Part shown: positions 36,330 to 44,060 of the stretch, piece by piece
How positions within the stretch are numbered: position 1 is the first letter of the stretch
Layout: the number at the start of each line of letters is the position of its first letter
Source: an uncultured Clostridia bacterium
GTDB taxonomy: Bacteria > Bacillota > Clostridia > TANB77 > CAG-508
DNA length: 64,000 nt
Assembly: GCA_947628085.1 (NCBI GenBank)
Contig: CANQYM010000003.1
Location: 62,001 to 126,000 of the forward strand
Reading direction: 5' to 3'
Made by a program: the position numbers and the translations under genes
Notes under the pieces: generated by a model
Database searches by the model: none
Told to the model about the DNA's origin: nothing
Seen by the model: the letters and a program-made list of their open reading frames with translations, nothing else

Positions 36330-37220
36330 TTATAAATTCTTTTCATTGTTTTTAAAGTTTCTACCTTTGCTCTCTTCCAGTGCTTCTTGATTTATATACT
36401 TATAATTCAAAGCATTTTTTCTACTAATAACAGTCTTTCCTAAATTCTTTTCTATATCATCTCTAGCAACCTTTGCAGCATGTCCACCCATCTTTGCAAC
36501 TTTTTTATTTTCTTCTAACCCGTAAGGTCTATGCTCTTTTGCAAGCTCTCTTGTAGCTATTTCTCCTAAATCAGTTAAAGCTATTTCCATATCAGTCATA
36601 TTGTCTCTTAGAGATTCTTTTCTAATATTTTTATATTCTTTATATTCATTAGCTTTCATTCCTGACCAACTTTTATAAATTTCATTAGTTAATATAGCAT
36701 ATTCAAGATTTCCTTTAATTCCGTTTTCTTTCCATATATCTGTTAATTTGTTTCTGTCTAAAATACCTTTTAATCTTCTTTCAATCCATTTATCAGAATA
36801 TCCTCTATTTCTATAATAGTTAATTGCTCTATTTATAGCAATTTCAGGGTCAAATATTTCATCAATTCTATCACTTCCCATTTTTGCAAGCCATAGTTTA
36901 AATGGTTCTGCTTTACTGCTTGGAACGGATTCAATAAGTCTTAGAATTCCTTTAGTATCTAATGTATCAGTTTCTCTGAGTTTACCATCTTTTGCTTTCA
37001 TTTTTAACTGTCGACATTTTGTCGATAGTTCACTCTTTTCTTCTTCTGTCATTCTTATTTTCAACTTATACCAATAGTCTTTTGCATCTTTACTATCTGT
37101 TAATGCTGATATAACATCAACAACACTAAAATAATAATCTCCTTTATCTGAATCCCAAATACTTCTAATTTCTTTACCTTCAAATAAATTTGAAATTGTA
37201 TCTAACTTATTGTTTTTCAA
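36330..37220 (-). CDS. BRO-N/DinD-like DNA-damage or antirepressor-type protein
   Basis: 296 residues. The N-terminal 110 residues (EIRSIWDSDKGDYYFSVVDVI, DAKDYWYKLKIRM, DTLDTKGILRLIESVPS) form a BRO-N domain as in phage antirepressors and DinD. The middle part (AINYYRNRGYSDKWIERRLKGI) and the C-terminal GGHAAKVARDDIEKNLGKTVIS match the DinD-type extension. It probably binds DNA or a partner regulator. It is a single gene just downstream of tRNA-Cys, a common landing site for mobile DNA, but no integrase or attachment repeats are visible. Confidence 0.85.
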   Translation of the reverse strand: MKNNKLDTISNLFEGKEIRSIWDSDKGDYYFSVVDVISALTDSKDAKDYWYKLKIRMTEEEKSELSTKCRQLKMKAKDGKLRETDTLDTKGILRLIESVPSSKAEPFKLWLAKMGSDRIDEIFDPEIAINRAINYYRNRGYSDKWIERRLKGILDRNKLTDIWKENGIKGNLEYAILTNEIYKSWSGMKANEYKEYKNIRKESLRDNMTDMEIALTDLGEIATRELAKEHRPYGLEENKKVAKMGGHAAKVARDDIEKNLGKTVISRKNALNYKYINQEALEESKGRNFKNNEKNL

Positions 37221-37440
37221 TATAAATTCTCCTTTCCATAATTAAGAGGTTTTCTAAAATTTATATGCATTATACCAAACATTTGTTTTCAATTCAATAC
37301 TTATTATAAAATTTTTCAAAATAAATTTATATTAAATAAAAAAATATATAAAACTACATTAACAAGCAAATTCAAATCCTTCAAAGTATTGATATTTCGG
37401 TACTTTTAAAAATATAAAACCGGAGTACGCCTCCAGATAA

Positions 37441-37494
37441 TAAAAAAATGACAAATTTCTAACTTTTTAAGTTAAAATATTGTCATTTTTTTAT
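37441..37494 (-). terminator. Terminator after the amidotransferase-like hydrolase gene
   Basis: AAAAAAATGACAA pairs with TTGTCATTTTTTT around an inner AACTTTTTAAGTT hairpin. On the minus strand it follows the gene ending at 37550. Confidence 0.7.
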
Positions 37495-37549
37495 TTTGCT
37501 AAAGCTATTGATATTTCTTAATATTTGAATTATCTATATATTTTCATAT

Positions 37550-38245
37550 TTATTTACATTTTTGAATAAATTCTTTAAATAAATTTTTAGTAAATTCATC
37601 TTCTAGCATTAATTCAGGATGCCACTTTACCCCAATTACAAATTTTTTATTAGTTAACTCAAAGCTTTCTACTAATCCATCATAAGAAAAAGAAGATATT
37701 TTTGCATAACCTTCAACTTTTTCTTTTGGAGCTATCATAGTATGAATACTGTTTACTGAATATTCAGTTTTATTCATTAATTCATATAATTTTGTTCCTT
37801 TAACAACAGATATTTTGTGTCTGTAATTTTTGTCATATATATCATGACTTTTAGTTTTATCTTCAACCACATCTGTTCCCAATGCTCTTAAAATATTATT
37901 AAAACCTGCACAAATTCCAATAAGTGGTTTATCTAATTCTATAATTTTTTTAGCCATTTCTATTTCATAATTTGAACTATATAATCCTCCTTGTAATATA
38001 AAACCATCACATAAATCTATTTGTCTATATAATTCATTTTTTTCCTCTTCACTTAGAATTGAATTATCTTTAATATCATTATCATTAAATTTTAGAGTTT
38101 CCTCTGTTGGTAATAGTGTTATAGCTATTGCACCATTTTTTACAATTAAATATCTTATTTCATCAACTTCATCAATTCTATGCCAAATATCTTCCCCATA
38201 TTGTGGCTGAACCTTGCCTATTATTCCTATAATTGGTTTTTTCAT
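37550..38245 (-). CDS. Class I amidotransferase-like hydrolase (gamma-glutamyl-GABA hydrolase family)
   Basis: 231 residues. The nucleophile elbow GICAGF (Cys 112) and KWHPE (His 209, Glu 211) form the C26-type triad, and LQGGLYS precedes as in PuuD-like enzymes. It is a stand-alone glutaminase-like domain without a synthase partner, so hydrolysis of a gamma-glutamyl compound is likely; the substrate is not identified. The start lacks a strong Shine-Dalgarno sequence (GAGGTG lies a few bases upstream). Single-gene unit. Confidence 0.87.
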   Translation of the reverse strand: MKKPIIGIIGKVQPQYGEDIWHRIDEVDEIRYLIVKNGAIAITLLPTEETLKFNDNDIKDNSILSEEEKNELYRQIDLCDGFILQGGLYSSNYEIEMAKKIIELDKPLIGICAGFNNILRALGTDVVEDKTKSHDIYDKNYRHKISVVKGTKLYELMNKTEYSVNSIHTMIAPKEKVEGYAKISSFSYDGLVESFELTNKKFVIGVKWHPELMLEDEFTKNLFKEFIQKCK

Positions 38246-38410
38246 TTTATCACCTCAAAAAATTTTAATTGCATTATATATGTTTTATAATTTTTAATTT
38301 TTCTTGTAAATATGATAATACTACTCTATAAAAATATCAAGTTAAAGCACATATTTAAATTATTCAAAACATTTATGAGTGTCTTGTAATTCTTCTTATA
38401 AGTAGTAAAA

Positions 38411-38439
38411 TTGCTATTTCTTACAAACTATGCTATAAT
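38411..38439 (+). promoter_or_regulatory. Promoter of the G+C-rich orphan cassette
   Basis: TTGCTA, a 17-base spacer and a perfect TATAAT. Transcription would begin near 38446, giving a leader of about 95 bases. Confidence 0.55.
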
Positions 38440-38458
38440 ATATTTTAGTAACCATTCG

Positions 38459-38534
38459 CTGGTTGCCTGGCAAAATTTGGCGGGCAACGAGGCCCTCTAA
38501 AATTTTGTCTGAAAAATTCATGAAAGGAGGGCCT
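38459..38534 (+). promoter_or_regulatory. Structured leader sequestering the Shine-Dalgarno sequence
   Basis: A first hairpin pairs GTTGCC with GGGCAAC (about 38463-38487). A second pairs AGGCCCTC (38490-38497) with GAGGGCCT (38527-38534), 8 bp, extended inside by AATTTT/AAAAATT. The right arm contains the Shine-Dalgarno bases GGAGGG, so ribosome access depends on opening this stem. No known riboswitch is recognised. Confidence 0.6.
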
Positions 38535-38540
38535 ATCACA

Positions 38541-38831
38541 ATGGGACGTACCAACCAAGACATCAACCTTTCTCAGTATTCGCTGAAGTATGGTGACGAT
38601 CAGTTCGTTGCTGTTGAGAAAAATGGGTCAACCCTTTTTCGGCTTCACGACACTGTGGAAGTGTTGCCCGATTCTCATGGAAAGATTGCCGTTGGCATTG
38701 ACCACCATGGTTTCGGTGAAGTGGTCGACATTCGTCCGGATACCTTCGGACGTTTCTTCGGCGTTTTGTTGCCTGACGGAAGTTTCGCATACCTGACTGA
38801 ACATCAGATGCGGATGCCTTCTGGGCACTAG
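38541..38831 (+). CDS. G+C-rich orphan protein, SH3/KOW-like
   Basis: 96 residues from the ATG at 38541 (AAAGGAGGG upstream). By eye it is about half G+C, against about a quarter in its neighbours, and its arginines are CGT or CGG, never AGA. The C-terminal half (GKIAVGIDHHGFGEV, FFGVLLPDGSFAYLTEHQMR) reads as a small beta-barrel of SH3/KOW type; the N-terminal DINLSQYSLKYGDDQ is unassigned. No membrane segment. It has its own promoter, structured leader and terminator, so it looks like a self-contained, possibly transferred cassette. A chimeric assembly is the alternative. Confidence 0.7.
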   Translation: MGRTNQDINLSQYSLKYGDDQFVAVEKNGSTLFRLHDTVEVLPDSHGKIAVGIDHHGFGEVVDIRPDTFGRFFGVLLPDGSFAYLTEHQMRMPSGH

Positions 38832-38835
38832 CATA

Positions 38836-38886
38836 CGAAGAAAAACAGCTACCCTCTTTCGCAGTGGGTAGCCGTTTTCGTTTTAT
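38836..38886 (+). terminator. Terminator of the G+C-rich cassette
   Basis: AACAGCTACCC pairs with GGGTAGCCGTT, flanked by AAAA and followed by TTTTCGTTTT. Confidence 0.85.
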
Positions 38887-38934
38887 TTAGTTTTTATTTT
38901 ATTTAAAATTTTTTTATCTCTAATTTATTTAAAA

Positions 38935-39615
38935 TTATTTTATTTCTTTTCTATTTAAATATTTATATGTAAATGCTGCTAGAGCTGAACCAACAAATGG
39001 TGCTACAATAAATACCCAAACTTGTTTTAAAGCTTCTCCACCTGCAAATAATGCTGGTGCTAAACTTCTTGCTGGATTTACAGAAGTTCCTGTTAGTGGA
39101 ATTCCCATTATATGAACAAATGCTAAAGTTAAACCAATAACAATTCCTGCAACTGAACCTTTGCTATCATCTGAAGTTACTCCTAATATTGTATATATGA
39201 ATACATAAGTAAGTACTACTTCTGTTATAAGAGCTCCAACTAATCCTATTCCAACGCTTGATAATTCACCATATCCATTAGCTCCAAATGTTGGATTTAC
39301 CATTTCTAAGTTTGAATTTACCATTATAGCATATAAAATTCCAATTCCTGCTATTGCTCCTATTACTTGTGCAATTACATAGCAAACAAATTCTTTAACT
39401 GTTATTTTTTTGTTTATTAGCATTGCTAAAGATACTGCTGGATTAATATGGCAACCAGATATATCTCCTATTACATAAGCCATTGCAACTATTGATAGTC
39501 CAAAAGCCATTGCAATTCCTAAGGTACCTAATGTTTCACCAGCTATTACAGCACTACCACATCCAAATAGTACTAATACTGCTGTTCCAATGAATTCACA
39601 AATATATTTTTTCAT
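38935..39615 (-). CDS. Aquaporin/glycerol facilitator family (MIP) channel
   Basis: 226 residues from the ATG at 39615, chosen because AGGAGG lies at the right distance; an upstream ATG at 39663 has none. Two half-repeats each carry an NPA motif (CHINPAVSLA and TSVNPARSLAPALF), with about six membrane helices and two half-helices. The NPARS of the second loop with small residues nearby favours water-selective AqpZ-like channels over glycerol facilitators. Single-gene unit. Confidence 0.92.
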   Translation of the reverse strand: MKKYICEFIGTAVLVLFGCGSAVIAGETLGTLGIAMAFGLSIVAMAYVIGDISGCHINPAVSLAMLINKKITVKEFVCYVIAQVIGAIAGIGILYAIMVNSNLEMVNPTFGANGYGELSSVGIGLVGALITEVVLTYVFIYTILGVTSDDSKGSVAGIVIGLTLAFVHIMGIPLTGTSVNPARSLAPALFAGGEALKQVWVFIVAPFVGSALAAFTYKYLNRKEIK

Positions 39616-39769
39616 TGAAAGTTCCTCCTTTTTTCTATTTTCTACATTATATTTATTAAACAAAATAGTGTCAAGATAATGTTTTTAAAGTTTTAAAATT
39701 ATGTTGTATTTTTTTTTGCTTTATGATATTATTTTCTTGTAGTATTTTGTTTATACAAAGGAGAACATT

Positions 39770-40351
39770 ATGAATAAGCAAGAAATTGATTCAAAAGATG
39801 TAGTAAAATCTATCATTATAGGCTTTATCGCATATGGTATTATTGCCACTTTTCTATGTTTATTTATACTTGCAATTACAACATTTTATATGAATGAATT
39901 AAACATATCAAATATAAGAGGTCTTTATATTACCTTGCCTTTAATGGCTGTTATTTTGCTATATTTTATTATACATTCTATATGTAAATTAAGTACATAT
40001 GATGTATTTAAAAAATGTAAAACTAATCCAGATAATTATAAAGACATTGTTAAATATTTAAACATTTTCTTTATAATCTGTATTGTAATATCTATAATAT
40101 CTTTCTTAAGTTTATTATACTTTAACCTTAAATATCAAGTATTATGTATTGAATTCGATACAGTAAAATATAAAGAAGTATTTTCTGATGAGCATATAAA
40201 ATTGCTACGTTCTAAAATGGAAAATAACTATTATGAATCAAAAACTAATTTAACAATAGCAACAAATATTTTAGAAATAGGAATTGCAATTTCATTTCTT
40301 TCTTTAATTCCTTATCAAAGAAAAATGATTGTAAAATATAATGAATTTTAA
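39770..40351 (+). CDS. Uncharacterised four-helix membrane protein
   Basis: 193 residues with four hydrophobic segments (about 12-38, 47-70, 100-124 and 164-182) and a soluble loop between the last two. AAAGGAGAA precedes the ATG. No family recognised. It is followed by a short stretch resembling an insertion-sequence end. Confidence 0.65.
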   Translation: MNKQEIDSKDVVKSIIIGFIAYGIIATFLCLFILAITTFYMNELNISNIRGLYITLPLMAVILLYFIIHSICKLSTYDVFKKCKTNPDNYKDIVKYLNIFFIICIVISIISFLSLLYFNLKYQVLCIEFDTVKYKEVFSDEHIKLLRSKMENNYYESKTNLTIATNILEIGIAISFLSLIPYQRKMIVKYNEF

Positions 40352-40375
40352 ATAATAAATAAAACCTAATTTTAA

Positions 40376-40432
40376 ACTGAAGTGAACCCAAATTGTTAGA
40401 CAAAAAGTTTAACAAGGAGGGTTTATTTTTTT
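40376..40432 (+). mobile_element. Possible IS3-family terminal remnant
   Basis: ACTGAAGTGAACCCAAATTG, TTAGACAAAAAGTTTAAC and a following AAGGAGGGTT resemble the left terminal sequence of IS3-group elements. No transposase reading frame is adjacent, so at most a solo end remains. It could instead be the terminator region of the preceding gene (AATAAAACC with GGGTTTATT). Confidence 0.3.
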
Positions 40433-40511
40433 GCAAATTTATTTTTTTAGAATATTATATCCTTTACGCTAATATAATTCTAATACCAGATTAATTAAAA
40501 AGGAATTGCTT

Positions 40512-41249
40512 ATGAAAAGTATAGGAATTATAAGTTTATATGGATTAATTTTTGGAATGATTGGAACAACAATTGGTGGAATTGTTGGAGCATTTACTAA
40601 TATAAAATCAAATAAATTTTTAAGTTTTGTTTTAGAATTTGCAGCAGGTCTTATGACTGCTGTAATTTGTTTTGACTTAATTCCCGAAGGCTTAGAAATT
40701 ACAAATGTTTCTGTAACAATTGTGGGTATTTTTATAGGAATAGTTTCAATGATTTTTTGCGACAAAATAGTTAACTTCTCTTGCAAAAACAATTCTAAAA
40801 TTCGAAATAATAATATGTTAAAAACAGGAATTATAATTGCTATTGGCCTTGCTGTTCATAATTTTCCAGAAGGCTTAGCTATTGGTGCTGGATTTGAAGC
40901 TTCAACTTCACTTGGCTTTAAACTTGCCATTGCAATAGCTTTACATGATGTTCCAGAAGGTGTTTCAATTTCTCTTCCTCTTAAAAGTAGTGGTACTTCA
41001 AAATTAAAAGCAATTATTATAACTACATTATCTGGTTTAACTACAGGTCTTGGTGCCTTTTTTGGAGCTATTATTGGAAATATTTCACAAATACTAATTG
41101 GAATTTCTTTGTGTTTTGCAGCTGGTGCAATGCTTTATATAGTTTCTTGTGAGCTTATTCCCGAGTCTAAAAGATTATATAAAGGTAGATTTGCTTCTCT
41201 TGGAAACATGATAGGCTTAATTATAGGAATACTTGCTGAACAACTATAA
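40512..41249 (+). CDS. ZIP-family divalent metal transporter
   Basis: 245 residues from the ATG at 40512 (AAAAGGA upstream; a TTG at 40506 is less likely). Eight membrane helices are expected. The metal-binding motifs HNFPEGLAIG in helix 4 and HDVPEGVSIS in helix 5 are those of ZIP/GufA zinc transporters, and a short loop in the middle is basic. It imports zinc or related divalent cations. Single-gene unit. Confidence 0.93.
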   Translation: MKSIGIISLYGLIFGMIGTTIGGIVGAFTNIKSNKFLSFVLEFAAGLMTAVICFDLIPEGLEITNVSVTIVGIFIGIVSMIFCDKIVNFSCKNNSKIRNNNMLKTGIIIAIGLAVHNFPEGLAIGAGFEASTSLGFKLAIAIALHDVPEGVSISLPLKSSGTSKLKAIIITTLSGLTTGLGAFFGAIIGNISQILIGISLCFAAGAMLYIVSCELIPESKRLYKGRFASLGNMIGLIIGILAEQL

Positions 41250-41256
41250 AAAAATA

Positions 41257-41302
41257 GATAATTTATAAAATAAAATGGTTCTCATTTTATTTATAAATTA
41301 TC
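41257..41302. terminator. Long bidirectional terminator hairpin
   Basis: GATAATTTATAAAATAAAATG pairs with CATTTTATTTATAAATTATC almost perfectly around a five-base loop. It reaches into the last codons of the converging gene at 41298. Confidence 0.75.
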
Positions 41303-41828
41303 CATGTTTACCTTTAATTACTAATGGTCTAACATTTATCACAATCAGTAGTAATATTATTATTCCTCCAAAAATATATACTGCCATTTCATTTTTTAAA
41401 AGTAATACTAAATTTCCTAAAAACGGTATTTTAAAACAATATTTTCCTTCTATAGCATCTCTTTTTACTAAATCTATATCAATTGCTGAATTAGCATCAC
41501 CTTTTGTTTGAAAAAATTCTTCTCCATCCTCATTTATTATTTTTATTATTCTATGTGTTACTACTGAATTTTTTTCTTTAAACGATATTATATCTCCTTC
41601 TTTTATTTTTTGTGTTTCTCTTACTATTATTATATCACCTATTTTTAACTTCGGTTCCATACTACCAGAAAGTACAACAAAGTTCTTAAATCCAAATATA
41701 CTAGGTATTTTGTCTTTCCATATTATCTTTTGTAACACCATAACTACACTATATAGCACAAGGATTATCACTAAAACTCTAGTAATTCTTTTTATTTTAG
41801 GATCTTTACTTCTTCTCATCAATTTCAT
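41298..41828 (-). CDS. SipW-type signal peptidase I (second copy)
   Basis: 176 residues: an N-terminal membrane helix (about 17-34), SGSMEP with catalytic Ser 56, THRI with His 92 in place of the usual Lys, a GDAN box and a C-terminal helix (about 148-168). This Ser/His arrangement is that of ER/archaeal and SipW peptidases, which process TasA- and camelysin-like exported proteins. It is the last gene of a run of TasA-like genes and probably cleaves them. Confidence 0.88.
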   Translation of the reverse strand: MKLMRRSKDPKIKRITRVLVIILVLYSVVMVLQKIIWKDKIPSIFGFKNFVVLSGSMEPKLKIGDIIIVRETQKIKEGDIISFKEKNSVVTHRIIKIINEDGEEFFQTKGDANSAIDIDLVKRDAIEGKYCFKIPFLGNLVLLLKNEMAVYIFGGIIILLLIVINVRPLVIKGKHG

Positions 41829-41850
41829 TATATCTATTAAACCCCGTGTT

Positions 41851-42373
41851 TTAATTTACTACTTGCTCTCCATCTAGTTGTATAGTACATAATATTTGTT
41901 GTCCTGCATATTTTACATCATTATCGGCGCTACTCCAATTTAGTTTTAATCTATATGTTCTTGTTTCTTCTGCTCCATAGTTCATTGTTAAGTTTCCAGT
42001 TTTATTGCTTGATAAATTTACATTTTGCTCACTGCCAGAAGTTATATCATATAAAGTTGCTTTTACTGGTACACTAGTATTTAAATTAATGCTTAAAGTA
42101 TAGTTTAATAAAACTTCGTTAGTCAAACCACTTTCAGTATTAGAAACTTTAAAATCAAAACTTCTTTCTTCACCGTGGTAGCATATTAGTAACATTATAT
42201 GTACTACTATCATTAGTTAAGTTTAGTACTGGTACAGCAATAACATCTTCACCTGTTGCTTCTGCTTGTTCCATATACCTGCTAGTAGTTAAACCAAATG
42301 TAGATATAAATAAAATAGTTACTAGAAATATACCTATACAAGTAATATTAAATTTATTTATATTTTTCTTCAT
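41851..42373 (-). CDS. TasA/camelysin-like exported protein, split by +1 shift at CGG
   Basis: Two overlapping frames make one protein. Codons 1-66 (42373 to 42176) give a signal anchor (FNITCIGIFLVTILFISTFG) and VPVLNL...NVTNMLP; the next codon is CGG (42173-42175) and then TGA. Skipping the C gives Gly-Glu-Glu-Arg-Ser-Phe and an open frame to 41851, about 173 residues in all. The joined MLPGEERSFDFKVSN resembles the APxxE..F.I.N region of the sister genes. It may be a programmed +1 shift, a pseudogene or an indel error. The start at 42373 is favoured by GGAG upstream. Confidence 0.72.
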
Positions 42374-42389
42374 TTTCTCAGACTCCAAT

Positions 42390-42974
42390 CTAATTTATTT
42401 TTTGACTTATTACTGCAATAACTGGTATATCTGTTTCAATTGATTGAGGATTTGGATTTGTAATATCAGTATTCCACTCCCAATATATTTTTAAATTTAT
42501 TTTGTCATCTGCTGTAAATCCTAAATCTTGATTTGGTAAATCTTTATCATCTCGTATTGTATTATCAGTAATTTCTTTAAATGTTAAACCGTTATCTTTT
42601 GTATATTTAGTTAGTTTTATGTCTGGGTGATTTGTTAAATCAAATATAAGTTTATATTCTATACTTACTTCAGCTCCAGTAGGATCTATCTCTATTTCAA
42701 AATATTCTTCTTTTAAACTTGGAGCTATTTTATTACCATATGTATTATTATTAGTTGAACTTAAATTTAAAACAAAAGGCTCGTCTGATCCCACTTCTAT
42801 TCCATTTACTTTTGCAGTAAATTTTGCTGGGCTTACTGTTAATGCAGTTTCTGTGGTTTCTGTATATCTTGAAAATGTATAATTAACAAAAATTAATACA
42901 ACTAAAGCTATATATAACAAGAAAAAATAAATATATCGTTTTTGTCTTTTCTTGAACCTTTTTCCCTCAGCCAT
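42390..42974 (-). CDS. TasA/camelysin-like exported protein
   Basis: 194 residues from the ATG at 42974 (AGGTGG upstream). A basic start and membrane helix are followed by FSRYTETTET, the small-residue region where SipW-type peptidases cut. The rest is a beta-rich domain with KIAPSLKEEYFEIEIDPTG, matching the APxx...IDPT pattern of the paralogue at 44061. It probably assembles into surface fibres or acts as an exported matrix protein. It is separated from the next gene by one or a few bases, so the run is an operon. Confidence 0.8.
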   Translation of the reverse strand: MAEGKRFKKRQKRYIYFFLLYIALVVLIFVNYTFSRYTETTETALTVSPAKFTAKVNGIEVGSDEPFVLNLSSTNNNTYGNKIAPSLKEEYFEIEIDPTGAEVSIEYKLIFDLTNHPDIKLTKYTKDNGLTFKEITDNTIRDDKDLPNQDLGFTADDKINLKIYWEWNTDITNPNPQSIETDIPVIAVISQKIN

Positions 42975-42997
42975 TGCCCTTTCCACCTTTCTTAGTT

Positions 42998-43957
42998 TTA
43001 AATTTGTTCTGCATACACTTTCATATATAATTGATAAGCTGCATCTATAGAAGTTCCTATATCTGTGTCGTTGTCGCTTTCAACCCATTTCCAGTCTAAA
43101 GTATAAACATCATAAGTTTTTGCTGGAAGATCTAAATCATATTTGCTTAATTCTTCAGCATCAACATATTGTTTATCATTTCCAATAATATATTTTCCAT
43201 TCAATTTTAGTCTAAATTTCATGTTTATATTATGAGTATTTTTTTCAAACATTTCTAAGTCATAACTTAAATTAAAGTTATTATTATTTCTTACAACAAA
43301 TTGATATGTGTTTTCACTAGTTGGTGCTATTTTGTCATTTAAAACATGATATGTTGCTTGTTTAAATATATTTAATTTTGTATTATTCTCTACTGTAACA
43401 TCATCTTCATCATATACATCTAAGCTTCCTTGTGTGTTATTATCTTCTACAGCACCTTGTCCATTTCCTTGTGCATTTCCTTGTGGAGCAGAATTTTGTT
43501 CTGTTGTAGTAGATATTTTTCCTAATAGACGTCTTTGCTTTTTACTATTGCTACTAGTTTCTTCAGTTAGCGGTAAAACATTATTTCCATTGCATATGCA
43601 TCCTTCTGCATTACAATTACAAACAACATTATTTTGATTATTACAATTACAACCGCATGTACAATTTGCACTATTTCCAAAAACAATATCAAATATATCT
43701 ATATTTCCTGTTGGAATTCTATATCCATTTTCAATTTTTCCTAAACATCTAATAAGTAGGAAAATAATTATAATTAAAAGTATAATGATTATTGTTGCTA
43801 ATATAATATGCTTTTTCTTTTTATCACTTTTATAATTTTCTTGATAATCTTCCTGATAATCTTCTTCAATATTTTGTTCAATATTATCTTCAATATTACC
43901 TTCGATATTTTCCTCTAAATCTTTTTCCATATCTAAGTCTACATCTTTTTTCTTCAT
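42998..43957 (-). CDS. TasA-like exported protein with acidic cytoplasmic arm and cysteine-rich knot
   Basis: 319 residues. The N-terminal 44 residues are very acidic (Glu/Asp/Asn/Tyr repeats such as NIEDNIEQNIEED), followed by KKKKH and a membrane helix (about 50-67). After it comes a Cys/Asn-rich segment (about 97-125; CTCGCNC, CNCNAEGCICN) with nine cysteines, then a C-terminal TasA-like domain (KIAPTSENTYQFVVRN). The arrangement is unlike the paralogues. The cysteine cluster may bind metal or cross-link subunits outside. GGAGGGAA precedes the ATG. Confidence 0.75.
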   Translation of the reverse strand: MKKKDVDLDMEKDLEENIEGNIEDNIEQNIEEDYQEDYQENYKSDKKKKHIILATIIIILLIIIIFLLIRCLGKIENGYRIPTGNIDIFDIVFGNSANCTCGCNCNNQNNVVCNCNAEGCICNGNNVLPLTEETSSNSKKQRRLLGKISTTTEQNSAPQGNAQGNGQGAVEDNNTQGSLDVYDEDDVTVENNTKLNIFKQATYHVLNDKIAPTSENTYQFVVRNNNNFNLSYDLEMFEKNTHNINMKFRLKLNGKYIIGNDKQYVDAEELSKYDLDLPAKTYDVYTLDWKWVESDNDTDIGTSIDAAYQLYMKVYAEQI

Positions 43958-43974
43958 AATTTCCCTCCTTCTCT

Positions 43975-44048
43975 ACTTTCACTTAGGTATATAGATTTTT
44001 TAGTTTAAATCTATATACCTAAATGAAAGTATAAAACTCTCATTTAGG
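43975..44048 (-). promoter_or_regulatory. Attenuator-like alternative hairpins between TasA-like genes
   Basis: 43975-43998 pairs with 44007-44030 over about 24 bases. A third segment at 44036-44048 (CTCTCATTTAGG) repeats the first arm's CTTTCACTTAGG and can pair with the same middle arm, so two folds exclude each other. There is no clear T run, so it may process or attenuate the message instead of ending it. Confidence 0.5.
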
Positions 44049-44060
44049 TTATTATATTAA

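Noticed and set aside
37413..37442. CCGGAGTACGCCTCCAG as a further repeat-element copy
   Set aside because: It has a short GGAG/CTCC hairpin but no similarity to either core and no inverted arms.
38563..38834. Minus-strand and alternate-frame open readings over the G+C-rich cassette
   Set aside because: High G+C lowers stop frequency; only the plus frame from 38541 has a Shine-Dalgarno sequence, a promoter and a terminator.
43400..43640. Plus-strand frames opposite the TasA-like and adhesin genes (also at 45787, 47836, 49527 and 50466)
   Set aside because: They are low-complexity shadows of real genes, without Shine-Dalgarno sequences or recognisable domains.
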